Below are positions 9,098 to 18,962 of a stretch of 20,782 nt of DNA, piece after piece. A program made the position numbers and the translations under genes. The stretch is taken from NCBI GenBank assembly GCA_015680685.1, contig MNCI01014774.1:725536-746317 (forward strand), read 5' to 3'. This stretch comes from Gnetum montanum (taxonomy: Eukaryota > Streptophyta > Gnetopsida > Gnetales > Gnetaceae). How positions within the stretch are numbered: the first letter of the stretch is position 1; each line of letters starts with the position of its first letter. Below the pieces are notes generated by a model. It did not search any database. It saw only the letters and a program-made list of their open reading frames with translations, and was not told the origin of the DNA.

Positions 9098-9350
9098 TAC
9101 TATTGATTATTTCTTATCACAAATTAGAACACATGAAAGCCTAAGGATAGACAATAATAATAAAGAGCATGCCTTCACTCTTAGTAGAGAAAGAGGAAAA
9201 CTTCATAGAGAAAGAGGAAAAATCAATAGAATAAATTTCAAGGATAAAAATTTTTAGAGTAATCAAGACACATTTGAAAATCAAATGTAGAGGATTCACA
9301 AGAGGAAGATATAGGAACCATACCTAAGGTACTCCTCTAGTAAGAATAAC
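9098..9350 (+). pseudogene. Possible copia gag fragment
   Basis: If TAG is read as Gln, a plus-strand frame gives TIDYFLSQIRTHESLRI, then KEHAFTLSRERGKLHRERGK and a basic Asn/Gln-rich stretch. Copia gag proteins often have a ...L-x-THE... helix followed by an Arg/Gly-rich linker before the zinc knuckle. No knuckle is visible, so this is only a weak resemblance. The duplicated RERGK is partly due to a short local repeat (9184-9222). Confidence 0.3.
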
Positions 9351-9401
9351 ATAATGATTAATTAATTAATATATATAAAAATTATTCTTTAAATACTATT
9401 G

Positions 9402-9494
9402 GAAAGACATGTGACACATGCTTGAAGGTACATTGTTGATGGGATTAGAATTGGCTATGAAGCTAGAAAGACATGTGACTTATGCCTGAAGGTA
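9402..9494. repeat. Imperfect direct repeat, 29 bp, 63 bp apart
   Basis: GAAAGACATGTGAC...TGAAGGTA occurs at 9402-9430 and 9466-9494 with about three mismatches. The second unit also resembles E1 near 6081 (CCATGCCTGAAGGT), which places the E2 internal homology as starting at about this point. Confidence 0.7.
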
Positions 9495-10859
9495 GCCCTC
9501 TAGCCAATGGCAAAGAGTCCTAAAATTAAACATTCTAATTAATTAATTATAATATGAATCTAATATATACTTTATTTTTTAATGAAGTAATGGTGCTTTC
9601 ATGTGGTTGTGGTTTGTCTCATTCTAGTGACTTTAGGAATGTGCATTGTGATATCATTGGCAAAGGTGTGGGCTTGGTTTAAAACTTGGATGAATAGGCA
9701 TGATGGCCATTCTAATCATAATTAGCATAAGAACCTATTACAAATATGATAAGGTACCTAATTTTTAGAACTCTACAATCCATTATTATTTGATTTTCAC
9801 CTTAATGTTGCATACAATTATGGACATGATGATTTTTTAAATATAATGTAGGGTCCTAACAACAATAGTTGTGTGGGTGTGGAACATCAACTTGATCAAC
9901 ATTCAATCTCTAATGTGCCCATGGACTCATTATGAGATGATTATACAAGGGCATTTTAGACAAGAGCCTACTTTGGGAAGGATTCACTCATATATCTTTT
10001 GAACATCTAGACTATGAAATATATTCACGTACCTAATTCATTAAATCATGATTAAGTTTCTAATGTTGCATTACCATTTTCTCATTTTCTCTTTATTTTG
10101 TATAACAACATTTCAAAAACTTCAATTTTTTATGATTTATGCTTCAAAAACTTACCAACTTTATCATATGCACTTATTCTATTCATTCACATAGCCTTCA
10201 TATCTAAGGATCCTTCTCATGGATCTTGTTTGATCTAAGAATCATCCAAAAATTCCTAAAAATTCAAGACAAATTCAAGTAAAATTTGTCATAGTAGCTC
10301 CATCGATGTCCTTGCATTGACATAGAACGATTCGTCAATGAAGCCTTGTTGATAGTGATGTAAGCATCACATCCTATATACATTCATTGACACTTAAAAG
10401 AGTTTTTACATTTTTCTTAGTTTCTAAATGGGGTTTTTTACCATTTTAAAGAGCCTAAGTCTTCAACTCATGATATCTTTTGAAGTAGATTCAAAATTCA
10501 TTTGTTCAAAAACCTATGAGCTTCTAAAGTTGAGTTTTATGTCACAGGGAAAGTATACTTATATTTTGAATCCTTTGATAACCTCCAAATTTTAAAAAAC
10601 TAAGGTAGTTAATGCTACTAAATGATTAAAATAATGACAAATTGAGGTGGACTAGCTACCTTAGAACCTCTAGGACATTATACTACAATCACTTAGAGGC
10701 ACTAGTATTAAAATATTTTGAAATCAAGCCAAGTCTAAGGATGATCAAGAATTAAAACACTTTAAGATAATGATTATAAACTAATGACTAATTGTTCATG
10801 TGAATGAAAATGATGCCTAAGAGATCCTTAGAGGTGGATGGTCCATCACAGAGAAGGAA
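9495..10859 (+). other. E2 non-coding spacer
   Basis: The region has stops in all frames. The block at about 9937-10000 (ATACAAGGGCATTTTAGACA... to ...ATCTTTTG) aligns with E1 6533-6597 and is better conserved than its surroundings. The section from 10100 to 10860 has no clear E1 counterpart. It contains a small hairpin (GTGATG-TAAG-CATCAC, 10355-10370) and no recognisable gene. Confidence 0.55.
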
Positions 10860-10993
10860 GAAGCAATCAAGGGGAGAATATGGATAACCAAAGCTTAAGC
10901 CCAAAGCCACCCATGTAACTAGGTTAAGAACTCATTGTAAACTCTATTAGATAGATTCCTAAAGTAGAATTAGTGTAGTCAAGCCAAGATGAG

Positions 10994-13280
10994 ATGCCTA
11001 GGAAGAGGCCTACTTTTGAAGTGACTCTCACCAAAGCCTACATTGAGAAAATAAAAACTAAGAAGATCCCAAGTGTTGTGCTTTAGGAATTAAGTTTTGG
11101 ATTCTTCTAGGAATTTGCACCTGAAGAGGTTTATGAGAAATAGTAGGCATTTTCATTATAGCCCATCATTTCAATTAATGCGGAGTAGTATGTTGGAGAT
11201 ACACATATCTTCTAGAATAACCACTAGAGAGATTCATTAATCAAACTCAAGAACATTACCATATTTTACTTAGTAGAGACCACTATAAAATACCTAGGGA
11301 TCCCAAATGTTAGAACAAGATGGATATGTCTATATAGTCATGCTAAGAGCAAAAAAGAGTGGATCTAGAGGTGTTGTATAGTTGATTGAAAGAAGTATGA
11401 TGTACTCACCTAGGAAGAGAGGATCTACTTTAAGATCATTTCCTATCATTTAAATCCCATGGTATGAATCAACAAAGTGACAATCTTCTTTAGTAGGGTT
11501 TGTACTATACTTAGTAGAAAATTCTCCATCATCTTATCGCAGCTCATCTTCTTGTAGATTGAGAAGCACTTGAAGAAAAATAAAAAAGATAGAAAGACAC
11601 TTCCCTTTCCATGCCTCATCAAAAAATTACAAAAAATAGGAATCCATGATTCTAGAAATGTTCTCATAGGACCACCACAATGTCATGACAAGAATTAATA
11701 AATAGAAAGCTCCCTTTGAGGCTTCAAAAGGAAGTTTCACCTCTACTAGTAAAAACAATAGGTGTTACAAAAACCTCAGGTGTTGGATCTTAAATTGAGC
11801 AACTACAAGCATTCTATTAAGCATCTTTAAAAGGAGTGAAAGATTATCATCTTACCATAAGCCATCTCAATAATATTGTGAGGATTAGCTAGTACTAGGA
11901 CAACATCTCAAACCTATTTTCTATGCAACAAAGGCAAACTATTATGTAATTCAATCTTGAAACTAGAAAGGTTATAGTATTCCTACCTATTGATTAATTA
12001 TCAAAAGTCTTGGACAATGCTACAACCTTATTTGTAATAATAAAGAAAAAAGAGGAAGCCATAATAGTGATAATACCAAGAAAGAAACAAGAAATAGTAG
12101 CAAAAGTGGTGTTGGATAGAATTGGCAAAGTGTTGAGGGTTTCTATAGCTTTGATTCTATATTTTATTGTCATTGTAGACATTCAAATGTTTGCAAGTAC
12201 TAAGTCATTGGGAACAAGTGCAACATAGCATGACGAAGTGCTAGAAGGACTAATGAAAAGTGGAGCATTGATTCTAAATGTCTTTGATATCATAGAAGAT
12301 ATCGCATCTACTTAATTAACACTCATAAAGATAAGAGAAAATTTCATAATCACTAAAATATAACTTTAGAATGTTAGTTCCTTGAATTAGCAATTTATAG
12401 CCAAATTTGCATAGCTAAGAGTCTACTTATTCGACCCTATTCTCCATTAATCAAGCCTTACATTAGATGAGATCTTTAACTTAAGGCTAAATAATAAGTA
12501 GAAATGAAGAAAGAAACGACTACCTAGGATGGGATGCATCCATAACAAAAGCTATGTTGAATAAAGCAAATAAGGATATTACCATGGTGTATAAAGAAAA
12601 TAAAAAATTAACTAAGGAAAATAGTAGAATTGACCAAATCCTCTAATATCTCTATGGCAATGCATGAAAGCCCTTATTTAATAGATTGAATGCATACAAA
12701 CAAGTAGAAATCTACATATATGAGCTACAATTAAAAGAAATAATGCAATACATGAAGACAACCAAACTTTATTATACTAATCTTTACTGTTGGTAGGGCA
12801 AGGTCAAAGTTAGAGAAGTAAGTAACTAGCTCATAATTGTTATATAAAAATGATCATAAGATCCATAGGGAATTTTGTTAGAAGCTAAAAAAGACCAATG
12901 TGGAGTTTGAGATCCTAAACACTCTATTTGAAGATCAACATACCGTTGTTGAAAATATGGTCTAAAGCATGGTAGAATACTAGGAGTTAAAGGATGTTGT
13001 CAATTTTTTTAATATTGAACAAAAGAAAATTTGTTGCCTAGTTTGTTAATGTGAATAAAGTTTTTCTAACTTTGATGTATCCTTGGAAGGTATTTATGAC
13101 AACAAATCTAGGAAAACTTGCTTAGATCATCCATAACCCATGGACCAAAGAAGAGAATATGAGAGCCTTAATTGATGCATTTTATTTCAAAGCACCAATA
13201 GCACTAGTGGTAGAGCAATCACAACTAGTATCAAAGCATGAGGAGCCACTGTAGAAGCATCCATAAATGCCACCACTATC
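10994..13280 (+). pseudogene. E2 ORF2, long form; plant-transposon-like protein
   Basis: From ATG 10994 a single frame runs 234 codons to TAA 11696, broken almost only by TAG at expected Gln positions. It begins MPRKRPTFEVTLTKAYIEK, then reads SVVL-x-ELSFGFF-x-EFAPEEVYEK, TIKYLGIPNVRTRWICLYSH, YFKIISYHLNPM and KTLPFPCLIKKLQKIGIHDS. The helical block ending in FPCLI resembles the 'putative plant transposon protein' domain found beside Athila/Tat-type elements (Pfam PF20167 as I recall; unverified). After a frameshift near 11700 it continues in another frame (IEQLQAFYXASLKGVKDYHL, then 12010-12228) and ends with VFMTTNLGKLAQIIHNPWTKEEN (~13090-13160), matching the E1 ORF2 tail. It would be 700+ codons if intact. 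Function unknown. Confidence 0.6.
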
Positions 13281-13501
13281 TAGCATTACATAAGGCATAT
13301 GCCTTGCTCTCTTTTTTTATAAATATTTAGTTAATTTTTTGTAAAGACCATATGCCTAGTTTTTTCAGTTATCAAATTTCTAAATTACCTAGGTAAATTT
13401 TATAATTTGGCACTATAGTTAGTTAGTCAAGTCACTCCCATGTTTTTGTAAACAAACTCCATCCCAATTTTGTTAAATTAAAGATGAGTTTTTAGTCAAT
13501 T

Positions 13502-13510
13502 ATGGAGGTA
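13502..13510 (+). other. E2 polypurine tract
   Basis: ATGGAGGTA lies directly before TGATGAG at 13511, in the same place as GTGGGGATA in E1. The preceding GATGAGTTTTTAGTCAATTA resembles E1 GACGAGTTGTTATTTAGTTG. Confidence 0.65.
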
Positions 13511-13795
13511 TGATGAGTTTCAATTTGATTGACTATGTTAGCATAGCAACATGGACACAACAACATTGACATAAGATTAGATGTGTAAACACATCATTAA
13601 TGTAGGAGCAATAAATGTCTATATAAATAGATGCACCAACTACATTTGTAACATTATTTTGTTAGTAGCATATTGAAGTCCTTATGATATAATTTCATAG
13701 AAGTTAAAATTCATCACCAAGTACTCGCAACATGAATTAATTAATTTTTTAAAATCTTATTTAAGTGATTATATACTTAGACACATTTTCATGAT
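13511..13795 (+). repeat. E2 3' LTR, left part (U3/R)
   Basis: Starts TGATGAGTTTCAATTTG. A 16-bp inverted repeat (GATGTGT-AA-ACACATC, 13580-13595) lies upstream of a TATA box TATAAATA at 13622-13629. The part TATACTTAGACACATTTTCATG (13771-13793) matches E1 GTACTTAGACACGCACATG (2833-2851). The LTR is cut here and resumes at 18384 at the exactly corresponding point. Confidence 0.85.
13791..13795. repeat. Target site duplication of the minus-strand element, left copy
   Basis: ATGAT precedes TGTGGCATC at 13796 and is repeated exactly at 18379-18383. Confidence 0.9.
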
Positions 13796-14370
13796 TGTGG
13801 CATCTTGTTCCTAGATGTCATGACAAACATCAAATACATATTATATTAGACATCAGGCATAAGACGATAATGTAGCAAACATCAAATATATGTAACATTT
13901 GACATTAAGCATAAAGAAAATAATAGAAAAAATGTAGAAGAAAAGAAGGAAATAATGCTTTATTGATGTAAAATAGTGTATTTGGATCATGCTCTGAGAG
14001 TGTTTCTTGGGATTTTCTTCCTTTGGCATTCATCCCATAGAGGCAATCCAGCACTGCCACCATGGTTAGGCCTACAATCGGCCAGAAGGGATGGCCAATT
14101 GTCTTCCTATCCTGCTTCACCTAGAAATTGTTATTTGAGTTTACCGTCTTCGCAACTCCATGTTGATACAACCTCGAATGCCCAAGTACAAATACCTTAG
14201 TTCAAACCCCCAAAGATCACCTTGAGAGACATGTCCATTATTACAACATGCCCTTTAGGATCTTAATTACAACTCCCCTTTCAGGCCTTGTTACAATAAA
14301 GATAACACTTGTTATGAAGAGGCACCATCTTTGTTATGTAGCAACAACATTTGAGAATAGGAACATTATA
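13796..14370 (-). repeat. 3' LTR (left copy) of the minus-strand element
   Basis: 575 bp. On the minus strand it starts TATAATGTTC (decayed from TGTAACATTC) and ends GATGCCACA. It aligns throughout with 17805-18378, including the GTATTTGGATCATGCT, CCCATAGAGGCAATC and CCAAAGATCACCT blocks on the plus strand. A polyadenylation hexamer AATAAA lies on the minus strand at 13959-13964; the other copy has lost one T of it. Confidence 0.9.
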
Positions 14371-14386
14371 ATATACCCCCCTTAGG
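14371..14386 (-). other. Polypurine tract of the minus-strand element
   Basis: On the minus strand the sequence is CCTAAGGGGGGTATAT directly before the LTR. An AAGGGGGG run next to an LTR is a strong orientation marker and has no counterpart next to the other LTR. Confidence 0.75.
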
Positions 14387-14830
14387 TTTCATTCATCCTT
14401 GAACAAGTCCATATTCACAATTTTTTCTAGCTCCAATACTCTTTTTATGATCCTATGCTCCAATAACTTGATTCCTTCTTTGGACTTGAAGTTGTTTATT
14501 GCTTTTTCTGCAAACAAGACATATGTGAGAAGAATATATGGGAATTTAAATATTAATTTATTGATACTTATCTCATTCTCTAACTTAATGACAAGAATTG
14601 AATTAAAGGTCTACCAACCATCAATCACTAGTCCTAGCTAGGGTCACCTAACGTGCAACTCATATATGGTAATCTAAGTGAAGGTAGGTTAAATCCTTAT
14701 TTCCAACTTGCATTACCATGGATATTTTACTTGTCTAATTAAAATATAAATTAAACAATAAAGAAAATTATGAAAATCATAAATAAAAGTAAAGTTAAGA
14801 TACTTCCTGATCTTGATCAACCTTAGAAAT

Positions 14831-15924
14831 TTATGGAAGTAGTTGTAGTTCTACCATAAGTGGTATATGATAAAATGGTCTTGTTTGGGATGGAAGAGCT
14901 TGATCTTTCTTTTTCTCAACTTCTTCTTTAGAAATTAACCCTAGTAACTTGGTAACTTGGAAGAATTGGACATCGTACCAAATATAATCTAGGGTCTCAA
15001 TGAAGAATGTTGTTGATCCATCCTCATTAATCATGGTAGAGTAATTACTAAACTGTGGTTCTTGATGAGTGTTATCCATTAGCATAATCTATTTATGAAT
15101 TCTAGAATTTTATTTATCTATTGAAGATTTCAAGTAAGTAGAATATGCACTACCCAATGGGATTGCATGTTAAATTGATGGAAACATCTTATTTAAATAT
15201 GGTTCATCTTCCAAGGATTCCTTTACACATCCATATTTTAATAATTGATAAACACTACTTCCAACTTTTATATTGAAGTTTCCACAAAGGAAAATTCGCA
15301 TTAGATCAGTATATCTTAGGAATAACTTATTATTCAAAATTTTCTTTATTTTCCTAATTAATTATGCTCATTGGCATAATCTAACATCTAGACATGTTAT
15401 TTTGGCAATTATATGTGTGTTAACCATACATACATATCTTTCTGAGAACTAGACTTTTAGTCTCAATGCCAAAGCTATTTTACTTCTTCAAAATCTTGAT
15501 TGTTCTTTCTTTTCCATCATTTGTAGTTCTAGAACTTCAAAAATCATATCTTTTGATTTCATTCAAATTTTTGTACAAATTTAAACTTAGCTTCTTTATA
15601 AAAGATTATGTAACCATCCATATTGTGATTTTTACAATAGGATAATCTATATGGTTAGAAAGAAGAACTTTCGCAATAATCTTTTTGCTTATAAATACCT
15701 TTGTATCCCATCTTTCCCAAGTCTAGTTGGAATTGGTATAGGAATTCCCATGGCAAGACTTCTTGTAGGCACAAGGCATCAGCATCCAAATCTTGTAACT
15801 CTACTAATATGTGTGGGTATTAATATTCATGCCAATTCAAGACGCATGGTGGACATAGCAGATGTTGTCTCTCACTGGCTAGGGATCTTACTAGCACATT
15901 ATATGTTGCAACTTTCATTATCAT
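14831..15924 (-). pseudogene. CCR4-like deadenylase EEP domain, decayed and intronless
   Basis: CCR4 proteins shorten mRNA poly(A) tails with a Mg-dependent endonuclease/exonuclease/phosphatase fold. From the Met codon at 15922-15924 the minus strand reads KVATYNVLVRSLA, PPCVLNWHEY, DLDADALCLQEV (catalytic Glu block, 15757-15768), LGKMGYKGIYKQK, MDGYIIFYKEAKFKFVQKFE, MVNTH (15413-15424), CGNFN (15272-15283), GCVKESLEDEP, GSAYSTYLKS, FSNYSTMI, ETLDYIWYD, ALPSQTRPFYHIPLMVELQL, then TAA at 14831. This is the order of the whole family domain, ~360 codons. A frameshift lies near 15560-15566 and about ten stops occur. The metal/catalytic GDFN has become GNFN and SDH has become FYH, so it would be inactive. 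No intron-like gap interrupts it. It lies on the element's sense strand between its LTRs, which suggests retro-capture of a host mRNA. Subfamily is not resolved. Confidence 0.85.
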
Positions 15925-16600
15925 TCTTGGATTCTCTTCTAGACCATTACTGTCTATGGGTATCATACACCTTGTCAGAATGAGATCATGACTCTTCTTG
16001 TTATTTTGCTATATGATTTTGTTGCAAGAAAAATTGATATACATCTTCTTAACCATTCACCAATGTATTCATCAACTGATTCTCTAATTAATCTTGTTGG
16101 TGAAAACTAACAACATTACCTAGGCTATTGTGTAACTAATGACACACTAGGGGTTAGTGATCTTAGAACTATCTACAAAGGTTAAGCACTTAATCTTCAG
16201 GCCCAGAAGGTTAAATTTGTTAGTCACAACAATTAAATTGTTAGGCATGATTGTTACCCTAAGTTGTGGCATTTTAAAGCACAATTTATGACATCATTGA
16301 ATTATCAGGTATCCAAATGATGAATCTAACCTCACCATTGAGTTCAAAAGGGTGAAAAATGTTTAAAATGATTATTCATATGTTAAAAATGAACATGCAT
16401 GTTCAAGTCATGCTAAAATTGAATATCTGAGGATTTAGAGGCACCATGTTGGGCAAGGAGGAAAAAGTAATATTTCGAAGCTCAATGGGATAGCTTTAAC
16501 TTCATCATTGTGTCTCAAAATTGAAATCTATAAAAAACTACTCTTTGTTCATTAAAAAAGGCTCTCGAAGTTATGGCTTTTGAGATTTAGAACCTTTGGC
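15925..16600 (-). other. Unassigned segment upstream of the CCR4-like domain
   Basis: The frame of the CCR4-like domain continues upstream as SHDLILTRCMIPIDSNGLEENPRM with a stop near 15990. It may hold a little of the captured gene's N-terminal region or element sequence. Further upstream there are stops in all frames and no motif I recognise. A T6 run on the minus strand (16554-16559) could end a pol III transcript from the 5S-like fragment. Confidence 0.4.
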
Positions 16601-16605
16601 ATGGA

Positions 16606-16666
16606 AAACGAAACTTCTCGAAATGTCACCCATCCTAATACTACTCCAAAACAAGTGCAGTTAATT
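16606..16666 (-). ncRNA. 5S rRNA-like fragment (3' half, including box C)
   Basis: On the minus strand the core GAGTAGTATTAGGATGGGTGAC matches the plant 5S rRNA block GAGTAGTACTAGGATGGGTGAC at all but one base. Flanks are weaker but collinear: TTAACTGCACTTG against GTTAAGCGTGCTTG on one side, and GAGAAGTTTC against GGGAAGTCCT on the other. This covers much of the internal pol III promoter (box A remnant, intermediate element, box C). The 5' half of 5S is not visible. The 5S sequence is recalled, not searched. Cassandra-type elements carry 5S sequence in their LTRs; here it is internal. Confidence 0.65.
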
Positions 16667-17790
16667 ACAAAATTTTTATTTCATCTATTGCTAAAATGTT
16701 AATTTGAATTTCTGGTGGCTTAGCTGATGACTAGGTGTGAGTTTGGTTTGGGTAAACAACAATTTCAGGTTTGGTTCTTAACCATAAAATTTTGACTTTT
16801 TATTTTTATAAATAAATAATATTTAATTTAATATTTTTTTATTTTTTATAATGCACACATAACAAGAAAATTAGAATAGCAATATCTCCCATACTGTAAG
16901 TTCGTTGGGACAAATTTTGTACCATTAAAATTGTCTTGATAAGTACTATGTAGTGGACATGGTTTTAAGGTCCTAAACTAAGTTGGATTTTCACATGAAT
17001 GAACTAAAATACCTTATTTTGCCATTTTGACATTCCTAGGGTGACGTATAGGTAACATGATAACTTCTAGATGACTTGGGTTTAAACAATATATTGATCC
17101 TTAGATTGAAATATAATACTTTGACATTATAAATTGGCAAGTATGATATAAGCTTATTTTCTCATATCATTGTTATACCCTAGCAAGGTACTAAGGAGAA
17201 GATTATGACAACATCATTGACTGAGTATTGGTTTCCTATATGGATCTCATGGTAATAAACCTTGTTAATTAAGTAGCAATGAGATAATCTTATGGCTAGA
17301 TTGAATTCCTTGAACTTACCAAAGCATAGGTCTTAAGTGAGTAATGTCATGTTACAAGGGTTAGGTGTTTAGGGGTAATAAATCTCAACTTAGACCATAG
17401 TTACTAACCTTCTAGGATAACTTAATAATGACCTTAATCAATTTATATCTCCAACATTACTACAAGATGTGGAAGAGTTACCTCGATCCGTGTATCCTTG
17501 TCTTATCAACATCTCTTGTAATTGATGAATCTTGATGAGGCATAATCAAATCTTCCTTGGTCAATGATATCCATGAAAGAATTTTGTTGGTTGGTGAGAT
17601 CTATCTCTCTTGTAGATGCTTAATCCATTGTTCATGAAATTAATGGAAAGGTATCCTATGGCTTACATCTCAGACATATGGCACATTCAGTGATGGTCAA
17701 TGACTCTCCCTATGTTGTGGCTTCATGGTTCATCATTAGGTTCACATTATAATTGGCTTATGATTCTAAAAGGCCCTTGGGTCATGGTTT
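16667..17790 (-). other. Unassigned 5' internal region of the minus-strand element
   Basis: An AT-rich, heavily stopped region between the primer site and the 5S-like fragment. In one minus-strand frame MNNGLSIYKRDRSHQPTKFF and then LQEMLIRQGYTDRG can be read (about 17500-17640), which might be a gag N-terminal helix, but I cannot identify it. No zinc knuckle and no pol motifs. Confidence 0.4.
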
Positions 17791-17804
17791 GTTGAGATGC
17801 CAAA
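17791..17804 (-). other. Primer-binding site candidate of the minus-strand element
   Basis: On the minus strand the LTR end GATGTCACA is followed by TTTGGCATCTCAAC. TGGCATCTCAAC agrees with the initiator-tRNA-Met type primer site TGGTATCAGAGC at 8 of 12 positions. This is weak as sequence but in exactly the right place relative to the LTR and polypurine tract. Confidence 0.5.
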
Positions 17805-18378
17805 TGTGACATCCCATTTCTAGATGTCATGGAAAATATCAAATATATGTTATATTAGAAATTATGCATAAGATAATAACATAGAAAATGTCAAATATAT
17901 GTAACATTTGACATTAAGTGTAAAGAAAAAAACAAGAAAAATGTAGAAGAAAATAAGGAAAGAATGCTTATTGATGCTAAATATTGTATTTGGATCATGC
18001 TATGAGAGTGCCTCTTGGAGTTTTCTTCCTTCGACATCTATCCCATAGAGGCAATCTAACACTACCACCACGGTTAGCCCTACAACCAACTAGAAGGAAT
18101 GACCATTCTTCTTCCTATCCCACTTCACCTAGCACCTGTTACTTGCCTTTACTGGCTCTGCAACTCCATGCTGACATGACCTATAATTCCTAAGTATAAA
18201 TACCTTAGGTCAAACCTCCAAAGATCACCTCAAGAGACATATTCATTATTACAACACACCCTTTCAGGTCTTAATTGCAATTCCACTTTTGGATCTTGTT
18301 ATAATAATGATAACATTTGTTATGAAGAGACATCGTCTTTATCATGCAGCAGCAACATTTGGAAATGGGAATGTTACA
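17805..18378 (-). repeat. 5' LTR (right copy) of the minus-strand element
   Basis: 574 bp. On the minus strand it starts TGTAACATTC and ends GATGTCACA, giving a near-perfect short terminal inverted repeat. It aligns along its whole length with 13796-14370. Confidence 0.9.
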
Positions 18379-18383
18379 ATGAT
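18379..18383. repeat. Target site duplication of the minus-strand element, right copy
   Basis: ATGAT follows the LTR and equals 13791-13795. Confidence 0.9.
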
Positions 18384-18962
18384 GGCAGTAGGATTAAAAT
18401 CAATTTATCTTCATTACAACACTTGGCCAAGGTTAACAAGTTTTTTTATTATAATTTAATTTTATTATTTCTATAATTTGTATACACTTAATTATTTTAC
18501 ATTTTGTCACACCATAATTACACTACATGAATATGATGAGCTTTGAACATAAACACATTAAAATTTAGTAATCCTAGTAGTATGTCATGTAGTATGCCTA
18601 GTAGTGGATACTTGGTAATCCAGCAACATTAGTGTAAGTTCATGATATGTACATCAAGTTGGAAATAGATATTCAATGCTTAGGCCAAACTTAATATATT
18701 ATTTGCACTAAGGTTATAAAATTTAGATTTTAATTTTATAATATTTTAAACATAGCTATCACAACATGAATGTCATATGTATTAGCAATACCTAACCATA
18801 TGACTTAGCCCACACAAGTATGATTGTAAAGACAACAATCAAATATTAGTCGCATAGTTATCTAGATACGCATACTAGTCTAGTTCAAGAAATTTAAATA
18901 GGTTACACATGAATACTTATGATCTATATGATTGGGTATAAGGTCTACTTTGCTACTCATTA
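18384..18962 (+). repeat. E2 3' LTR, right part (R/U5)
   Basis: It resumes as TTATCTTCATTACAACACTTGG, matching E1 ATTACTTCATCATTGCAACATTC. It then shows TGGATACTTGGTAATCCAGCAACATTAG, AACCATATGACTTAGCC, TAAAGACAACAATC and the end GATTGGGTATAAGGTCTACTTTGCTACTCATTA (18962), decayed from ...CTCATCA. With the left part the LTR is about 864 bp, like E3. Confidence 0.85.

Larger units (their letters stand above)
13796..18378 (-). mobile_element. Minus-strand non-autonomous LTR element carrying a CCR4-like sequence
   Basis: The 4583-bp element is flanked by ATGAT duplications and bounded by two direct repeats (13796-14370 and 17805-18378). Orientation is minus: a G-rich polypurine tract abuts the left LTR and a primer-site-like TTTGGCATC abuts the right LTR when read on the minus strand. 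Read 5' to 3' on that strand the order is: LTR, primer site, ~1 kb unassigned, 5S rRNA-like fragment, CCR4-like deadenylase domain, a 66-codon open stretch (14389-14590), polypurine tract, LTR. I found no gag, protease, RT or integrase. It inserted into the E2 3' LTR, so it is younger than E2. Its LTRs look about 80-85% identical by eye, less than the E1 pair. Confidence 0.88.
9400..18962 (+). mobile_element. E2: older family-T element, 5' truncated, split by a later insertion
   Basis: The internal spacer (~9400-10860), long ORF2 relic (~10860-13280), polypurine tract (13502-13510) and 3' LTR (13511-13795 plus 18384-18962) follow the E1 order. I cannot find a 5' LTR, primer site or gag upstream of 9400, so it is truncated or rearranged there. 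The 3' LTR is interrupted by the minus-strand element at 13796-18378. Decay is much heavier than in E1. Confidence 0.75.

Noticed and set aside
9184-9222. Short repeat GAGAAAGAGGAAAA as a CRISPR-like or minisatellite array
   Set aside because: There are only two units with no spacers, in a plant nuclear context. It is a simple local duplication.
10994-11695. TAG read as glutamine, suggesting a variant genetic code
   Set aside because: TGA and TAA also interrupt related frames, frameshifts are present nearby, and the sequence is clearly plant retroelement relic. Deamination of CAG explains the TAG excess without recoding.
11994-12182. Overlapping short frames on both strands near 12000-12230
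   Set aside because: The plus-strand frame is the continuation of the E2 ORF2 relic. The minus-strand one is its shadow.
13976-14200. Similar plus-strand open frames at 13976-14200 and 17984-18193 as a duplicated gene
   Set aside because: Both sit at the same position in the two LTR copies of the minus-strand element, so the similarity is that of the LTRs. They are on the antisense strand and the frames have diverged with no sign of coding constraint.
15651-15983. 110-residue plus-strand open frame
   Set aside because: It is the antisense shadow of the CCR4-like domain, whose minus-strand frame has recognisable family motifs.
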